Source of the DNA: Candidatus Saccharibacteria bacterium UBA5145
GTDB lineage: Bacteria > Patescibacteriota > Saccharimonadia > Saccharimonadales > UBA4665
DNA length: 10,536 nt
NCBI GenBank assembly: GCA_002413865.1
Contig: DHXX01000010.1
Location: 103,707-114,242, forward strand
Direction: 5' to 3'
Part shown: in pieces, positions 1-6,287 of the stretch
How positions within the stretch are numbered: the first letter of the stretch is position 1
Layout of the letters: every line of letters starts with the position of its first letter
Position numbers and translations under genes: made by a program
Notes under the pieces: model-generated
The model's database searches: none
Told to the model about the DNA's origin: nothing
Seen by the model: the letters and a program-made list of their open reading frames with translations, nothing else

Positions 1-2
1 CC

Positions 3-326
3 TATACCCAGATTCTAGGGCAACGATTTCGCAGGGTTGACGATATGAAATCGGTCGAATTGGTCGAAAAAATGGATTTGCAGCTCGATAAACTCACACA
101 CCTGATCGGTGACTTACTGGATATAACGAAAATTGAAGCCGGTCGGATCCAGTTCCATGAAAGTCATTTCGATTTTAATGAACTGGTCAAAGAAACGGTC
201 GAAGATCTCCAACGGACCACCGAAAAACATCATATTACCAAAGACTTGCAGCCCGCTATCACCGTCTACGGCGACCACGATCGCTTAGGGTCAGGTCCTG
301 ACCAATTTTATGACCAATGCCATTAA
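3..326 (+). CDS. Sensor histidine kinase, 5' fragment (HisKA helix part), cut by left edge and frameshifted
   Basis: The frame is open from the left edge, so the real start and the phospho-accepting H-box lie outside the window. The visible part starts YTQILGQRF and runs through the second dimerization helix, ending in DLLDITKIEAGRI, the hallmark end of a HisKA domain. It continues into the ATP-binding domain as far as YGDHDRLG. There the frame is lost: the normal continuation GQVLTNFMTNAIKY sits in the next frame, and this one runs to a false stop at 324-326. Removing one G from the GGG at 288-290 restores a continuous kinase. The inner ATG at 45 lies inside the helix and is not a plausible start. 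Function: autophosphorylating sensor kinase, probably partner of the receiver encoded just downstream. The signal sensed is unknown because the sensor part is missing. Confidence 0.8.
   Translation, partial: YTQILGQRFRRVDDMKSVELVEKMDLQLDKLTHLIGDLLDITKIEAGRIQFHESHFDFNELVKETVEDLQRTTEKHHITKDLQPAITVYGDHDRLGSGPDQFYDQCH
288..290 (+). other. Frameshift site in the histidine kinase gene
   Basis: The run GGG has one base too many. With GG the reading is DRLGQVLTNFMTNAIKYSP, a normal kinase N-box; with GGG the frame breaks. A short homopolymer makes an assembly or sequencing error likely, but a true mutation or slippage cannot be excluded. Confidence 0.8.
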
Positions 327-660
327 GTACTCGCCCCAGGCAGATAAAATTATCGTCAAGACGGTGGCCGACGCCGACAATCTCACGTTGAGCGTCCAGG
401 ATTTTGGAGTCGGCCTCTTGCGCAAAGACCAAGCCCGGGTTTTTGAACGCTATTACCGGGTGGGCGGCACGAACCAGAATACCTATCCCGGGCTCGGCCT
501 GGGCCTGTACATCGCCTCGGAGATTATCAAACGCCACAAGGGCCGCGTCTGGGTAACCAGCAAGGCCGCCGAAGGCTCGACTTTTTATTTCTCTTTGCCC
601 ATGCCCAAGCATCAGCATCGGCAGCCGAAAACTACGCTAATTAAAGAAAAGCTGAAATGA
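310..660 (+). CDS. Sensor histidine kinase, 3' fragment (HATPase_c domain)
   Basis: This is the ATP-binding half of the same kinase, in the frame that follows the 288-290 slip. The boxes of a GHKL ATPase appear in order: N-box TNAIKYSP (residues 2-9 counted from 310), G1 box DFGVG (31-35), F-box FERYYR (45-50) and G2 box GLGLGLYIA (61-69), followed by the usual closing strand ending in FYFSLPMPK. All binding motifs are intact, so the domain itself is not decayed. The ATG at 310 is inside the N-box (NFMTNAIKY) and is not a natural start. The TGA stop overlaps the ATG of the next gene (ATGA at 657-660), which implies translational coupling with the response regulator. Confidence 0.85.
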   Translation: MTNAIKYSPQADKIIVKTVADADNLTLSVQDFGVGLLRKDQARVFERYYRVGGTNQNTYPGLGLGLYIASEIIKRHKGRVWVTSKAAEGSTFYFSLPMPKHQHRQPKTTLIKEKLK

Positions 661-1040
661 GTACCAAGAAAAAAGTATTAGTTGTTGATGATAATGCCGC
701 TATTTTAGACGCCCTCAAGATCATGCTCGAAGACGCCGGTTATGAGGTTGAAACGACTGTCGATGGCGCGACCGTCAAGGACATCAAAGAGCCCTTGCCA
801 GACCTCGTGCTGCTGGATATTTGGATGTCCGGCGTCGATGGTCGGGATGTTTGCCGACACCTCAAGAGCACACCGGCCACTAAACACATTCCGGTCATTA
901 TGATCTCGGCCGCCAAAGATACCGAGCAAATCGCCAAAGACTCAGGGGCCGACGACTTTATTTCTAAACCTTTCCAGATGGATCACTTGTTGGCGATTGT
1001 CGCCAAATATGTTAATCAGCCGGCCGAAATAGTTGGATAG
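657..1040 (+). CDS. Stand-alone response regulator receiver (CheY-like)
   Basis: A 127-residue protein consisting only of a REC domain. The acidic pocket is D11/D12 in KVLVVDDN, the phosphoacceptor is D54 in LVLLDIWMSG, the switch Ser is S84 in VIMISAAKD, and the conserved Lys is K104 in ISKPFQ. All catalytic positions are present, so it should accept phosphate. There is no DNA-binding or enzymatic output domain, so it must act by protein-protein contact or as a phosphorelay step. The ATG overlaps the kinase stop (ATGA), strongly suggesting that the kinase is its partner. The last codons (EIVG stop) are formed by the same AATAGTTGGATAGT sequence that occurs inverted at 7249-7262, so the extreme C-terminus may be repeat-derived. 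Confidence 0.93.
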   Translation: MSTKKKVLVVDDNAAILDALKIMLEDAGYEVETTVDGATVKDIKEPLPDLVLLDIWMSGVDGRDVCRHLKSTPATKHIPVIMISAAKDTEQIAKDSGADDFISKPFQMDHLLAIVAKYVNQPAEIVG

Positions 1041-1179
1041 TGTGGGCAGGAATTAGGAATTAGGAATTAGGAGCGAGCAGCCGCAGCCCAACCTATTTCC
1101 TATTTCTTAATTTCTGATTCCACTAGCACCACCACTAACTCTTCTCCTAGCCCGGAGCCCGTACTATCAAACTATCTAA
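1028..1179. repeat. Repeat element A: AGGAATT heptamer array with partly complementary arm, flanked by octamers
   Basis: Fills the gap between the two receiver genes. The left arm has AGGAATT three times plus AGGAG (1048-1073). About 20 nt later a degenerate pyrimidine arm (1092-1122, CCTATTTCC...CTGATTCC) can partly pair with it. Outside lie AATAGTTGGATAGT (1028-1041) and two CTATCNAA octamers (1164-1179), which are again roughly complementary to each other. The same heptamer is seen in elements C and D of this window. It may act as a processing or termination hairpin after the kinase-regulator operon. No ORF is seen between 1041 and 1188. Confidence 0.65.
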
Positions 1180-1233
1180 CCAAAAGCGTTGTCAATGAGT
1201 TATACTACAGTCAGTGGAGTACTCGAGAAGCTT

Positions 1234-1635
1234 ATGACTAAACCGACAATGAAAATTTTGATAGTCGACGACGACGCTGATATCAGGCAGGCTGTTCGTC
1301 TGACCATCGAGGAACAGGATTACTTGAATGTCATCGTCACCGAAAGTATTGACGTCGCTTCGGGCATCGAGCAAATGAAAGCTATCAATCCTGACATTGT
1401 GATTCTCGACTTACACATGCCGGACAAAACCGGTTTTGACTTTATGGATATCGTCCACCAAGATAAGCGCCTGGCTAAGACCAAAGTTATTATGCTGACG
1501 GCCGACGACAACCTCGCCAATATTTTTAAAGCCGAGGATAAGGGTATCGGGGCCTATCATTTTCTGGGCAAGCCCTTTAATATTTCCGAACTTCAGGCCC
1601 TCGTCCTCAGTTTGAGCTTGCCAATCCCAGCCTAG
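1234..1635 (+). CDS. Second stand-alone response regulator receiver
   Basis: A REC-only protein. Counting from the ATG at 1234, the acidic triad is D12-D14 in ILIVDDD, the phosphoacceptor is D59 in IVILDLHMP, the switch Thr is T89 in VIMLTADD, and Lys is K113 in FLGKPFN. The domain is complete with no output module. The frame is open upstream to a TTG at 1189 and an ATG at 1195, but those extra residues (SYTTVSGVLEKL) lie before the normal REC start and have no visible ribosome-binding site. The ATG at 1234 has only a weak GAGAAG just before it; the ATG at 1249 is a further option. It shares the phosphorylation chemistry of the preceding receiver but is separated by repeat element A, so it may be transcribed separately. 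Its partner kinase is unknown. Confidence 0.85.
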   Translation: MTKPTMKILIVDDDADIRQAVRLTIEEQDYLNVIVTESIDVASGIEQMKAINPDIVILDLHMPDKTGFDFMDIVHQDKRLAKTKVIMLTADDNLANIFKAEDKGIGAYHFLGKPFNISELQALVLSLSLPIPA

Positions 1636-1681
1636 CTAACTCTGGCCGCGTAATAATCGCAGAGTCGTACCGAATGATTTC

Positions 1682-1708
1682 TTGGGCGCGCCCAACAGAT
1701 AATATAAT
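1682..1708 (+). promoter_or_regulatory. Putative promoter -10 with overlapping 14-bp palindrome (operator-like)
   Basis: TTGGGCGCGCCCAA (1682-1695) is a perfect palindrome. Eight bases later there is a consensus -10 hexamer TATAAT (1703-1708). No good -35 is seen at 16-18 bp; the left end of the palindrome supplies TTGGGC at a 15-bp spacing. A palindrome in this position would fit a repressor operator for the membrane-protein gene at 1816. The leader between 1715 and 1800 contains two small hairpins (AGTGA/TCACT and AGCCG/CGGCT). Confidence 0.4.
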
Positions 1709-1815
1709 TCACCAATCAATAGTGCTAGTGACTGGAATCACTCAAGATCCAGCCTAACATCACAGCCGTCACACCGGCTAAGAACTACACTTTAATAGGA
1801 AAGGAGGAAACAACT

Positions 1816-2196
1816 ATGCGTATCACTTGGAAAGATGGAGTGACGACGGTGGCAGTCGCTGGGGCGGTAGTGCTGGAGCGGGCTTATTACCACGCTTATA
1901 CTTGGTCGCTCGTATCGAGCGTTCGCTGGGTGGTTGTCGGGCTGGCCGTACTGGGTGCAGTCGGTTTTACCGCCGGGTATCTGTTTGATACCGTGCACAA
2001 CACGGCTTGGTCAACCGTCGCCATTACAATTGCACTAGTCACGCTCGGTCTAACGGCGTTTGGATTGGTATTTGCAACCAGTGGCTATGTCGTAACCTTG
2101 ATGGTTACCGCGCTAGCATTCTGGGTTGTATCGACTGGTCTGCACTTATTTGAATCAGTCAATACGACTGACTCGATGCGTGCTCACCGCATTTGA
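1816..2196 (+). CDS. Small integral membrane protein of unknown function
   Basis: A 126-residue protein of very hydrophobic composition. Three clear membrane helices are seen at about residues 35-57 (WVVVGLAVLGAVGFTAGYLF), 66-87 (TVAITIALVTLGLTAFGLVF) and 91-110 (VVTLMVTALAFWVVSTGLHLF), with a weaker hydrophobic stretch at about 9-22. The start is well supported: AAGGAGG at 1801-1807 lies 8 nt before the ATG. I recognise no catalytic motif or named family. A promoter-like palindrome/-10 region precedes it, and an inverted repeat follows the stop. Codon style matches the neighbours. The flavodoxin downstream is on the same strand 73 nt away, so a common transcript is possible, but the hairpin between them may separate the two. 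Confidence 0.85.
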   Translation: MRITWKDGVTTVAVAGAVVLERAYYHAYTWSLVSSVRWVVVGLAVLGAVGFTAGYLFDTVHNTAWSTVAITIALVTLGLTAFGLVFATSGYVVTLMVTALAFWVVSTGLHLFESVNTTDSMRAHRI

Positions 2197-2207
2197 CCGT
2201 AAAACGG

Positions 2208-2242
2208 GCAGCCCGACCCGTCCCGTCAGACGATCGGGCTGC
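2208..2242 (+). terminator. Inverted repeat after membrane-protein gene (weak terminator candidate)
   Basis: GCAGCCCGA (2208-2216) pairs perfectly with TCGGGCTGC (2234-2242) around a 17-nt loop. No T-run follows; instead a purine-rich stretch leads to the next gene. It may be an attenuating or mRNA-stabilising hairpin rather than a true intrinsic terminator. Confidence 0.35.
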
Positions 2243-2269
2243 GGGGGAGGGAGAGGACTTTAAAGTAGT

Positions 2270-2737
2270 ATGAAAACACTCGTCATTTATGACTCATGGT
2301 ATGACAATACCGCTGAAATTGCCCGCGCCATTGGGCGCGGTCTGGCGGGTCGAGTGGACGTCGTTAAAGTTCGAGCCGCTACCAACCTCGACATTCGAGG
2401 CTATGACCTTATGATTGTCGGTTCTCCGACCCACGGTGGGCTGCCGACACCCTTGATCCAGGAATTTCTCGATAGCCTGGTTGCCCCGGACGCGCTCAGC
2501 CACACCCGAGTCGCGGCCTTTGATACAAGAGTAGCCATGAGGTGGGTAAAGCTCTTCGGCTTCGCCGCCAACCGAATCGCCGAGCAGCTCGAGGCCAAAG
2601 GCGGCGAACCGACGGTGGCACCGGAAGGCTTTTATGCCCGCGGCAAGGCCGGCCCCCTAAGGGCCGGAGAAGTAGAGCGGGCCGCCCATTGGGCTCAAAC
2701 GGTAGCTCAAACCATTAATCGACTAGAGAAAGTATAG
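2270..2737 (+). CDS. Flavodoxin-fold protein (FMN-binding)
   Basis: 155 residues, the size of a short-chain flavodoxin. The N-terminal strand KTLVIYDS is followed by the phosphate-binding loop SWYDNTAEIA (residues 9-18; the common Gly before Asn-Thr is Asp here). A second flavin-contact loop VGSPTHGGLPT (50-60) is typical of flavodoxin/NAD(P)H-dependent oxidoreductase-like folds. It should bind FMN and carry electrons in the cytoplasm; the redox partner is not visible. The ATG is the first start after the hairpin. The only Shine-Dalgarno-like bases are in the GGGAGGGAGAGGA tract, ending about 13 nt upstream, which is weak. The next gene starts 9 nt after the stop, so the two form a likely pair. 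It could instead be a protoporphyrinogen-oxidase-type (HemG-like) flavodoxin, which the sequence alone does not decide. Confidence 0.88.
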   Translation: MKTLVIYDSWYDNTAEIARAIGRGLAGRVDVVKVRAATNLDIRGYDLMIVGSPTHGGLPTPLIQEFLDSLVAPDALSHTRVAAFDTRVAMRWVKLFGFAANRIAEQLEAKGGEPTVAPEGFYARGKAGPLRAGEVERAAHWAQTVAQTINRLEKV

Positions 2738-2746
2738 GCAACCGTC

Positions 2747-3142
2747 ATGCGTAAAGACATTATTCTAACGATGCTATCATTTAACGCCGTAACGGCCATC
2801 GGCGGCGGTATCATGCTGATGACCGGCGGGATCGAACCGCCGTCGGTCTGGCTACAGAACACCGTCTTTGCCAGCTACTTCATACCCGGGTTGATACTGG
2901 CTGGCGTGGTGGGCGGTAGCGCCTTGCTGGCGGCCATCGCCTACGCCGTCAACCGCCATTACGCCGGTGTTATGGCCATACTTTCCGGGTTTATACTGTG
3001 CGCCTGGGTTATAAATGAGATAGCCGTTATTCAAACCTACTCTTGGCTGCAGTTGCTCTATCTGACGCTGGGTGGCCTAATCATCGGGCTGACCTACACC
3101 GAATCGAAGCAAGTTTTAATTTACCGCCACCATCGGACGTAG
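2747..3142 (+). CDS. Four-helix membrane protein of unknown function
   Basis: A 131-residue hydrophobic protein. Probable membrane helices lie at about residues 6-25, 41-68 (FIPGLILAGVVGGSALLAAI), 71-94 (GVMAILSGFILCAWVINEIA) and 100-117 (LQLLYLTLGGLIIGL), with a short basic tail (YRHHRT). I recognise no named family. It starts 9 nt after the flavodoxin stop without a convincing Shine-Dalgarno, so it is probably translated by coupling to it. That pairing suggests, but does not show, a membrane redox role. Repeat element B begins 8 nt after its stop. Confidence 0.82.
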   Translation: MRKDIILTMLSFNAVTAIGGGIMLMTGGIEPPSVWLQNTVFASYFIPGLILAGVVGGSALLAAIAYAVNRHYAGVMAILSGFILCAWVINEIAVIQTYSWLQLLYLTLGGLIIGLTYTESKQVLIYRHHRT

Positions 3143-3149
3143 CTGCTTT

Positions 3150-3246
3150 GGTAGTTGGAAGATGGTAGTTGGAAGTTTGGGGGCGCTACGCGCCTGAGCT
3201 CTAGTAGCTTCCCCCATCTTCCAACTACCAACCCCCATCTACCAAT
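3150..3246. repeat. Repeat element B: 14-mer GGTAGTTGGAAGNT hairpin
   Basis: GGTAGTTGGAAGAT (3150-3163) and GGTAGTTGGAAGTT (3164-3177) are tandem copies. The right arm ATCTTCCAACTACC (3216-3229) is the exact reverse complement of the first copy. Both arms are bordered on the loop side by five Gs or Cs (3179-3183 and 3211-3215), so the second copy plus the G-run can also pair with it. Two alternative long stems are therefore possible. A further degenerate arm (CCCCCATCTACCAATT) follows at 3232-3247. No ORF is seen. It may terminate the flavodoxin unit. Confidence 0.7.
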
Positions 3247-3339
3247 TCATAGCAGCCTCACATTAGCCGGCGCTACCACCTAAACATAACCGATATGCGT
3301 AAATAACAACATTTTTTATTAGCCAGACATTCCGCTACG

Positions 3340-3417
3340 GGTATATATTAAAAGTAGTTACACAGGGTTATTGGGACCAGGTTAATAAGGTTAATTTCTG
3401 TGACAAAAATATATACC
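3340..3417 (+). promoter_or_regulatory. Nested inverted-repeat leader before the helicase gene
   Basis: GGTATATATT (3340-3349) is perfectly complementary to AATATATACC (3408-3417), ending 14 nt before the helicase ATG. Inside it CACAG (3361-3365) pairs with CTGTG (3398-3402), and between them lie three GGTTA units. The left arm itself looks like a -10 region. No Shine-Dalgarno is visible before ATG 3432. The arrangement could be a promoter/operator or a structured 5' leader, and the sequence does not decide which. The rest of 3247-3339 is AT-rich and featureless. Confidence 0.35.
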
Positions 3418-3431
3418 GAGACACACCAAAA

Positions 3432-6134
3432 ATGACTAAAGCGGAGGCACCTTTTGAAGCGCCAAGTTTTGATCCTCCGCCCAATTTAGTTAACCAAACG
3501 CCTGAACTCAGCGCGGCCACGCAGCCGCTCGGCAACCCAGAACTACCAATCTACGATTTTCGTGAACAAATTGTTGATACAATTAATAAACACCAGATCA
3601 CTATTATCACCGCCGAAACTGGTGCCGGCAAAAGCACCCAAGTCCCCCAATTCCTCTTCGAAGCCGGCTATAACGTTGTCGCCACCCAACCACGGATTGT
3701 CGCCGCCCGCAGCTTAGCCCAGCGCATCCGTAGCGAACTAAGCGCTGTTATCGGCGAGGCGGCGGAGACCCTGGTCGGTTACCGCACGGCCGACGAAGGC
3801 GATAGTCTGCCCGACAATAAGATCTCCTTCTTCACCGATGGCTTACAGGTCGAATACGAATTAACCGGCCACAGCAAATCAGAGAATACTGTCTATATTT
3901 GCGACGAAGTCCACGAATGGAACGCCAACATGGAACTACTCGTGGCGCTCGCCAAGCGCCGTTCCCAAACCGACCCCGACTTTCGAATGGTGCTGATGAG
4001 CGCCACGATTGATACGGCGAGCTTGGCCGCCTATTTTAGCGATGAATTCGGCACGCCGGCTCCGGTCATCAGCGTACCGGGCCGAACATTTCCGGTCGAA
4101 GAACGGATGGGCGGTATGCTCGTCGACGAAGTCGTTAGCTACGCGTCAGCCGGCAACAACGTCCTAGACTTTCTACCGGGCAAGGGCGACATCGCGGCCA
4201 CTAACGGTATGATCCGCAAGCGGCTCGGCAACAGGGTGACCATCCTGGCGCTGCACGGGGACCAGACGTCGAGCGAGCAAGCCAAAGTCTTTGCCCATTA
4301 CGACAATCCCGAAGTTGTTAGTAGTACGCCCGTCGGCCAAACCAGCATTACCCCCGACGCTGATGTTGTAGTGGACGGCGGTTGGGAACGGACTAGTGAC
4401 GTCAAGAACGGCACCGAAGGCCTCTATCTGCGACCGGCCTCGCGCGCCAGCAGCGATCAACGCCGCGGTCGGGTCGGCCGGTTCAAACCCGGCATCTACG
4501 TGCGGGCGCAGATCGGCGGATTTCCACCAGCCCCGGCCATTGATGAGCTTCCAGCCTTCGATAAGCCAGAGATACTGCGCAAACGACCCGATGGTATGCT
4601 CCTCAAACTCGCCCAGTTCGGCATCGATATGGAAAAGCTGCCTTTCTTTCATAAGCCCAGCCCCGAAGATCTGGCCGGAGCCCGTGAACGCTTGTCTCGT
4701 TTAGGTGCCATGGCTCTGAACGGGGAGCTAACGCTCACCGGCCAAGACATGGAGTTCCTATCGGTCGATCCGCACTTTGCGCGCATGATCGTCGCCGCCC
4801 GCGATTGCAGCGAAGCAGTCGCCTTGCAGTTAGCGGCGGCCATCGCCGTCCAACAAGCCAAAGGCATCGCCCAATACGACAGCAGCAGCATGATGCGTTG
4901 GCGCAAGCTCTCCCAAGATCAAAGCTCGGACGTCCTGCGCGAACTCGACGTCTTCGTGGCAGCGCGTGACATGGAGGGGGACCAACTCGGTAAGTTCGAT
5001 ATCACCCAGAAGCGCTACATTAAAGCCCTGGCTACGTTCGAGGATATCTGCGAAGCCGAACAACTGCGACCGACCGAACTGACCAGCCCGACGATTCTAG
5101 AGCGCCAAGAAATTCTTAATTGCATGATCGTTGGCACTGACGAGCTTTTTGTGGCGCGCGGTAAAGGCTTTGTTGACAAACACGGCACCTACCGGCGAGT
5201 CATGCCCGAAAACGTCATCCCAAAAGGTGCTGAATTTATCATCGGCTCAGCCTTCATGCTGCAAAAGATGACGCACAACGGGCCATCCAATCGCAATTTC
5301 GTGCGTGGCGCCAGTAGCGTGGCGCAGGCGCAAATGCTCGAAGCGGCCGCCCCGGAACGCTGCAGCTATAAACCAAAGAATTATCTCATTTGGGGAGATG
5401 GCAGTATGCACTTGCGGCGCGAACTGCTATTTGACGGTGTCCGCACCAAGCACTTCAGCTCGCTGCCGGCGACTGGCTCGGACGAGCTAACCACCTTCAT
5501 GTTGCGCAGCCTAGTAGCCCGTTCGATTCCCAAGACGGTCACCACGCCACCCAATGGCCGGCGCTTGCAACAAACGATTGCCCAACTGAAGCGCTTTGAA
5601 GCGCGCAGCGTCGAGACGCTGGGTACAGCCGACATCACCGAGCGACTGATCGGCATCATCGCCCAACAGATTCCAACTGACTGCGTGACTCTCGCTGAAA
5701 TTGATAAGTACATCCCGGATGTCATGATCGAAGACTTGCTCTCAATCGAGGAAATGGACTGGATTCATGACAACGCGCCGGAAACTATAACAATTGCCGG
5801 CGAAGAGTTTCCAGTAACTTATATGCTTGGTACGGCCGTCGTCACGCTGCCGCGCGAGCATTGGAACGTTTTACCCGACACACTGGTTAAACAACTCGGG
5901 GAACGCCGCGTCCTCGTCAACCACCCCGCCGACGCCACCAAACTTGATCTGTCCGATGCGCTGGAAATAGCCCATAAACAACCCCGCTGGCAGCGTCGGA
6001 AGCAGGTCGCCGCCAAGGTTCTCGACTTTAGCGGACTGCAACTTGTACCGCCCAGTGGACTACCATTCGGTCCAATCCCACGGGCATCCCGTCCAAACCA
6101 GTTCGTGCCCCGCCGTTCTCACCGTTCGGCATAA
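3432..6134 (+). CDS. DExH-box ATP-dependent RNA helicase, HrpA/HrpB-like
   Basis: A 900-residue superfamily-2 helicase with all core motifs in order: Walker A ETGAGKST (62-69), Ia ATQPRIVAARSLAQR (84-98), Ib FFTDGLQ (133-139), box II DEVH (158-161), III SAT (190-192), IV VLDFLPGKGDI (244-254), V SSTPVGQTSITPDADVVVDG (297-316) and VI QRRGRVGR (343-350). The DEAH family usually has DEAH-ER and QRAGRAGR; here they read DEVH-EW and QRRGRVGR, so it is a divergent branch. A helical HA2-like region follows (about 380-480). The remaining C-terminal ~400 residues loosely recall HrpB C-termini and end in a basic tail rich in Arg and Pro. It should unwind or remodel RNA, in rRNA or mRNA handling, using ATP. 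The first ~40 residues are a Pro-rich extension. No Shine-Dalgarno precedes the ATG. It is monocistronic, with repeats upstream and a separate small gene downstream. Confidence 0.93.
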   Translation: MTKAEAPFEAPSFDPPPNLVNQTPELSAATQPLGNPELPIYDFREQIVDTINKHQITIITAETGAGKSTQVPQFLFEAGYNVVATQPRIVAARSLAQRIRSELSAVIGEAAETLVGYRTADEGDSLPDNKISFFTDGLQVEYELTGHSKSENTVYICDEVHEWNANMELLVALAKRRSQTDPDFRMVLMSATIDTASLAAYFSDEFGTPAPVISVPGRTFPVEERMGGMLVDEVVSYASAGNNVLDFLPGKGDIAATNGMIRKRLGNRVTILALHGDQTSSEQAKVFAHYDNPEVVSSTPVGQTSITPDADVVVDGGWERTSDVKNGTEGLYLRPASRASSDQRRGRVGRFKPGIYVRAQIGGFPPAPAIDELPAFDKPEILRKRPDGMLLKLAQFGIDMEKLPFFHKPSPEDLAGARERLSRLGAMALNGELTLTGQDMEFLSVDPHFARMIVAARDCSEAVALQLAAAIAVQQAKGIAQYDSSSMMRWRKLSQDQSSDVLRELDVFVAARDMEGDQLGKFDITQKRYIKALATFEDICEAEQLRPTELTSPTILERQEILNCMIVGTDELFVARGKGFVDKHGTYRRVMPENVIPKGAEFIIGSAFMLQKMTHNGPSNRNFVRGASSVAQAQMLEAAAPERCSYKPKNYLIWGDGSMHLRRELLFDGVRTKHFSSLPATGSDELTTFMLRSLVARSIPKTVTTPPNGRRLQQTIAQLKRFEARSVETLGTADITERLIGIIAQQIPTDCVTLAEIDKYIPDVMIEDLLSIEEMDWIHDNAPETITIAGEEFPVTYMLGTAVVTLPREHWNVLPDTLVKQLGERRVLVNHPADATKLDLSDALEIAHKQPRWQRRKQVAAKVLDFSGLQLVPPSGLPFGPIPRASRPNQFVPRRSHRSA

Positions 6135-6207
6135 GCGCTGTCAGTACGTTATCTTACATACCGGTAGTGCTAAATAATCGTATGATCAGGGTAGTAAAGG
6201 AGGTCAC

Positions 6208-6282
6208 ATGGGTAAAACTAAACAACCGATAGTTGTCGAACAGGCATTCTTGAACGACCAACTCAGCGAGAACGAACGCTAG
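6208..6282 (+). CDS. 24-residue small protein with near-perfect ribosome-binding site
   Basis: The peptide is MGKTKQPIVVEQAF followed by LNDQLSENER and a TAG stop. AAAGGAGGT at 6196-6204, ending 3 nt before the ATG, is close to a full anti-16S complement, far better than most genes here. A TATGAT hexamer at 6181-6186 could be its -10; no good -35 is seen. The peptide is hydrophilic, with no membrane segment or recognised motif, and lies between the helicase and a possible structured RNA. It could be a true small protein or a regulatory leader peptide for what follows. Too short to judge by composition; the start signal is the main evidence. Confidence 0.5.
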   Translation: MGKTKQPIVVEQAFLNDQLSENER

Positions 6283-6287
6283 ACAGT

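Noticed and set aside
259..618. 119-residue open frame on the - strand
   Set aside because: Antisense to the kinase ATP-binding domain, which has every conserved box in order.
1048..1073. CRISPR array
   Set aside because: Units are 7 nt and contiguous without spacers; no cas genes are present.
1189..1233. TTG 1189 or ATG 1195 start for the second receiver
   Set aside because: The extra residues precede the REC fold and no ribosome-binding site is seen; not fully excluded.
4173..4652. 159-residue open frame on the - strand
   Set aside because: Antisense to helicase motifs IV-VI; no start signal and no recognisable domain.
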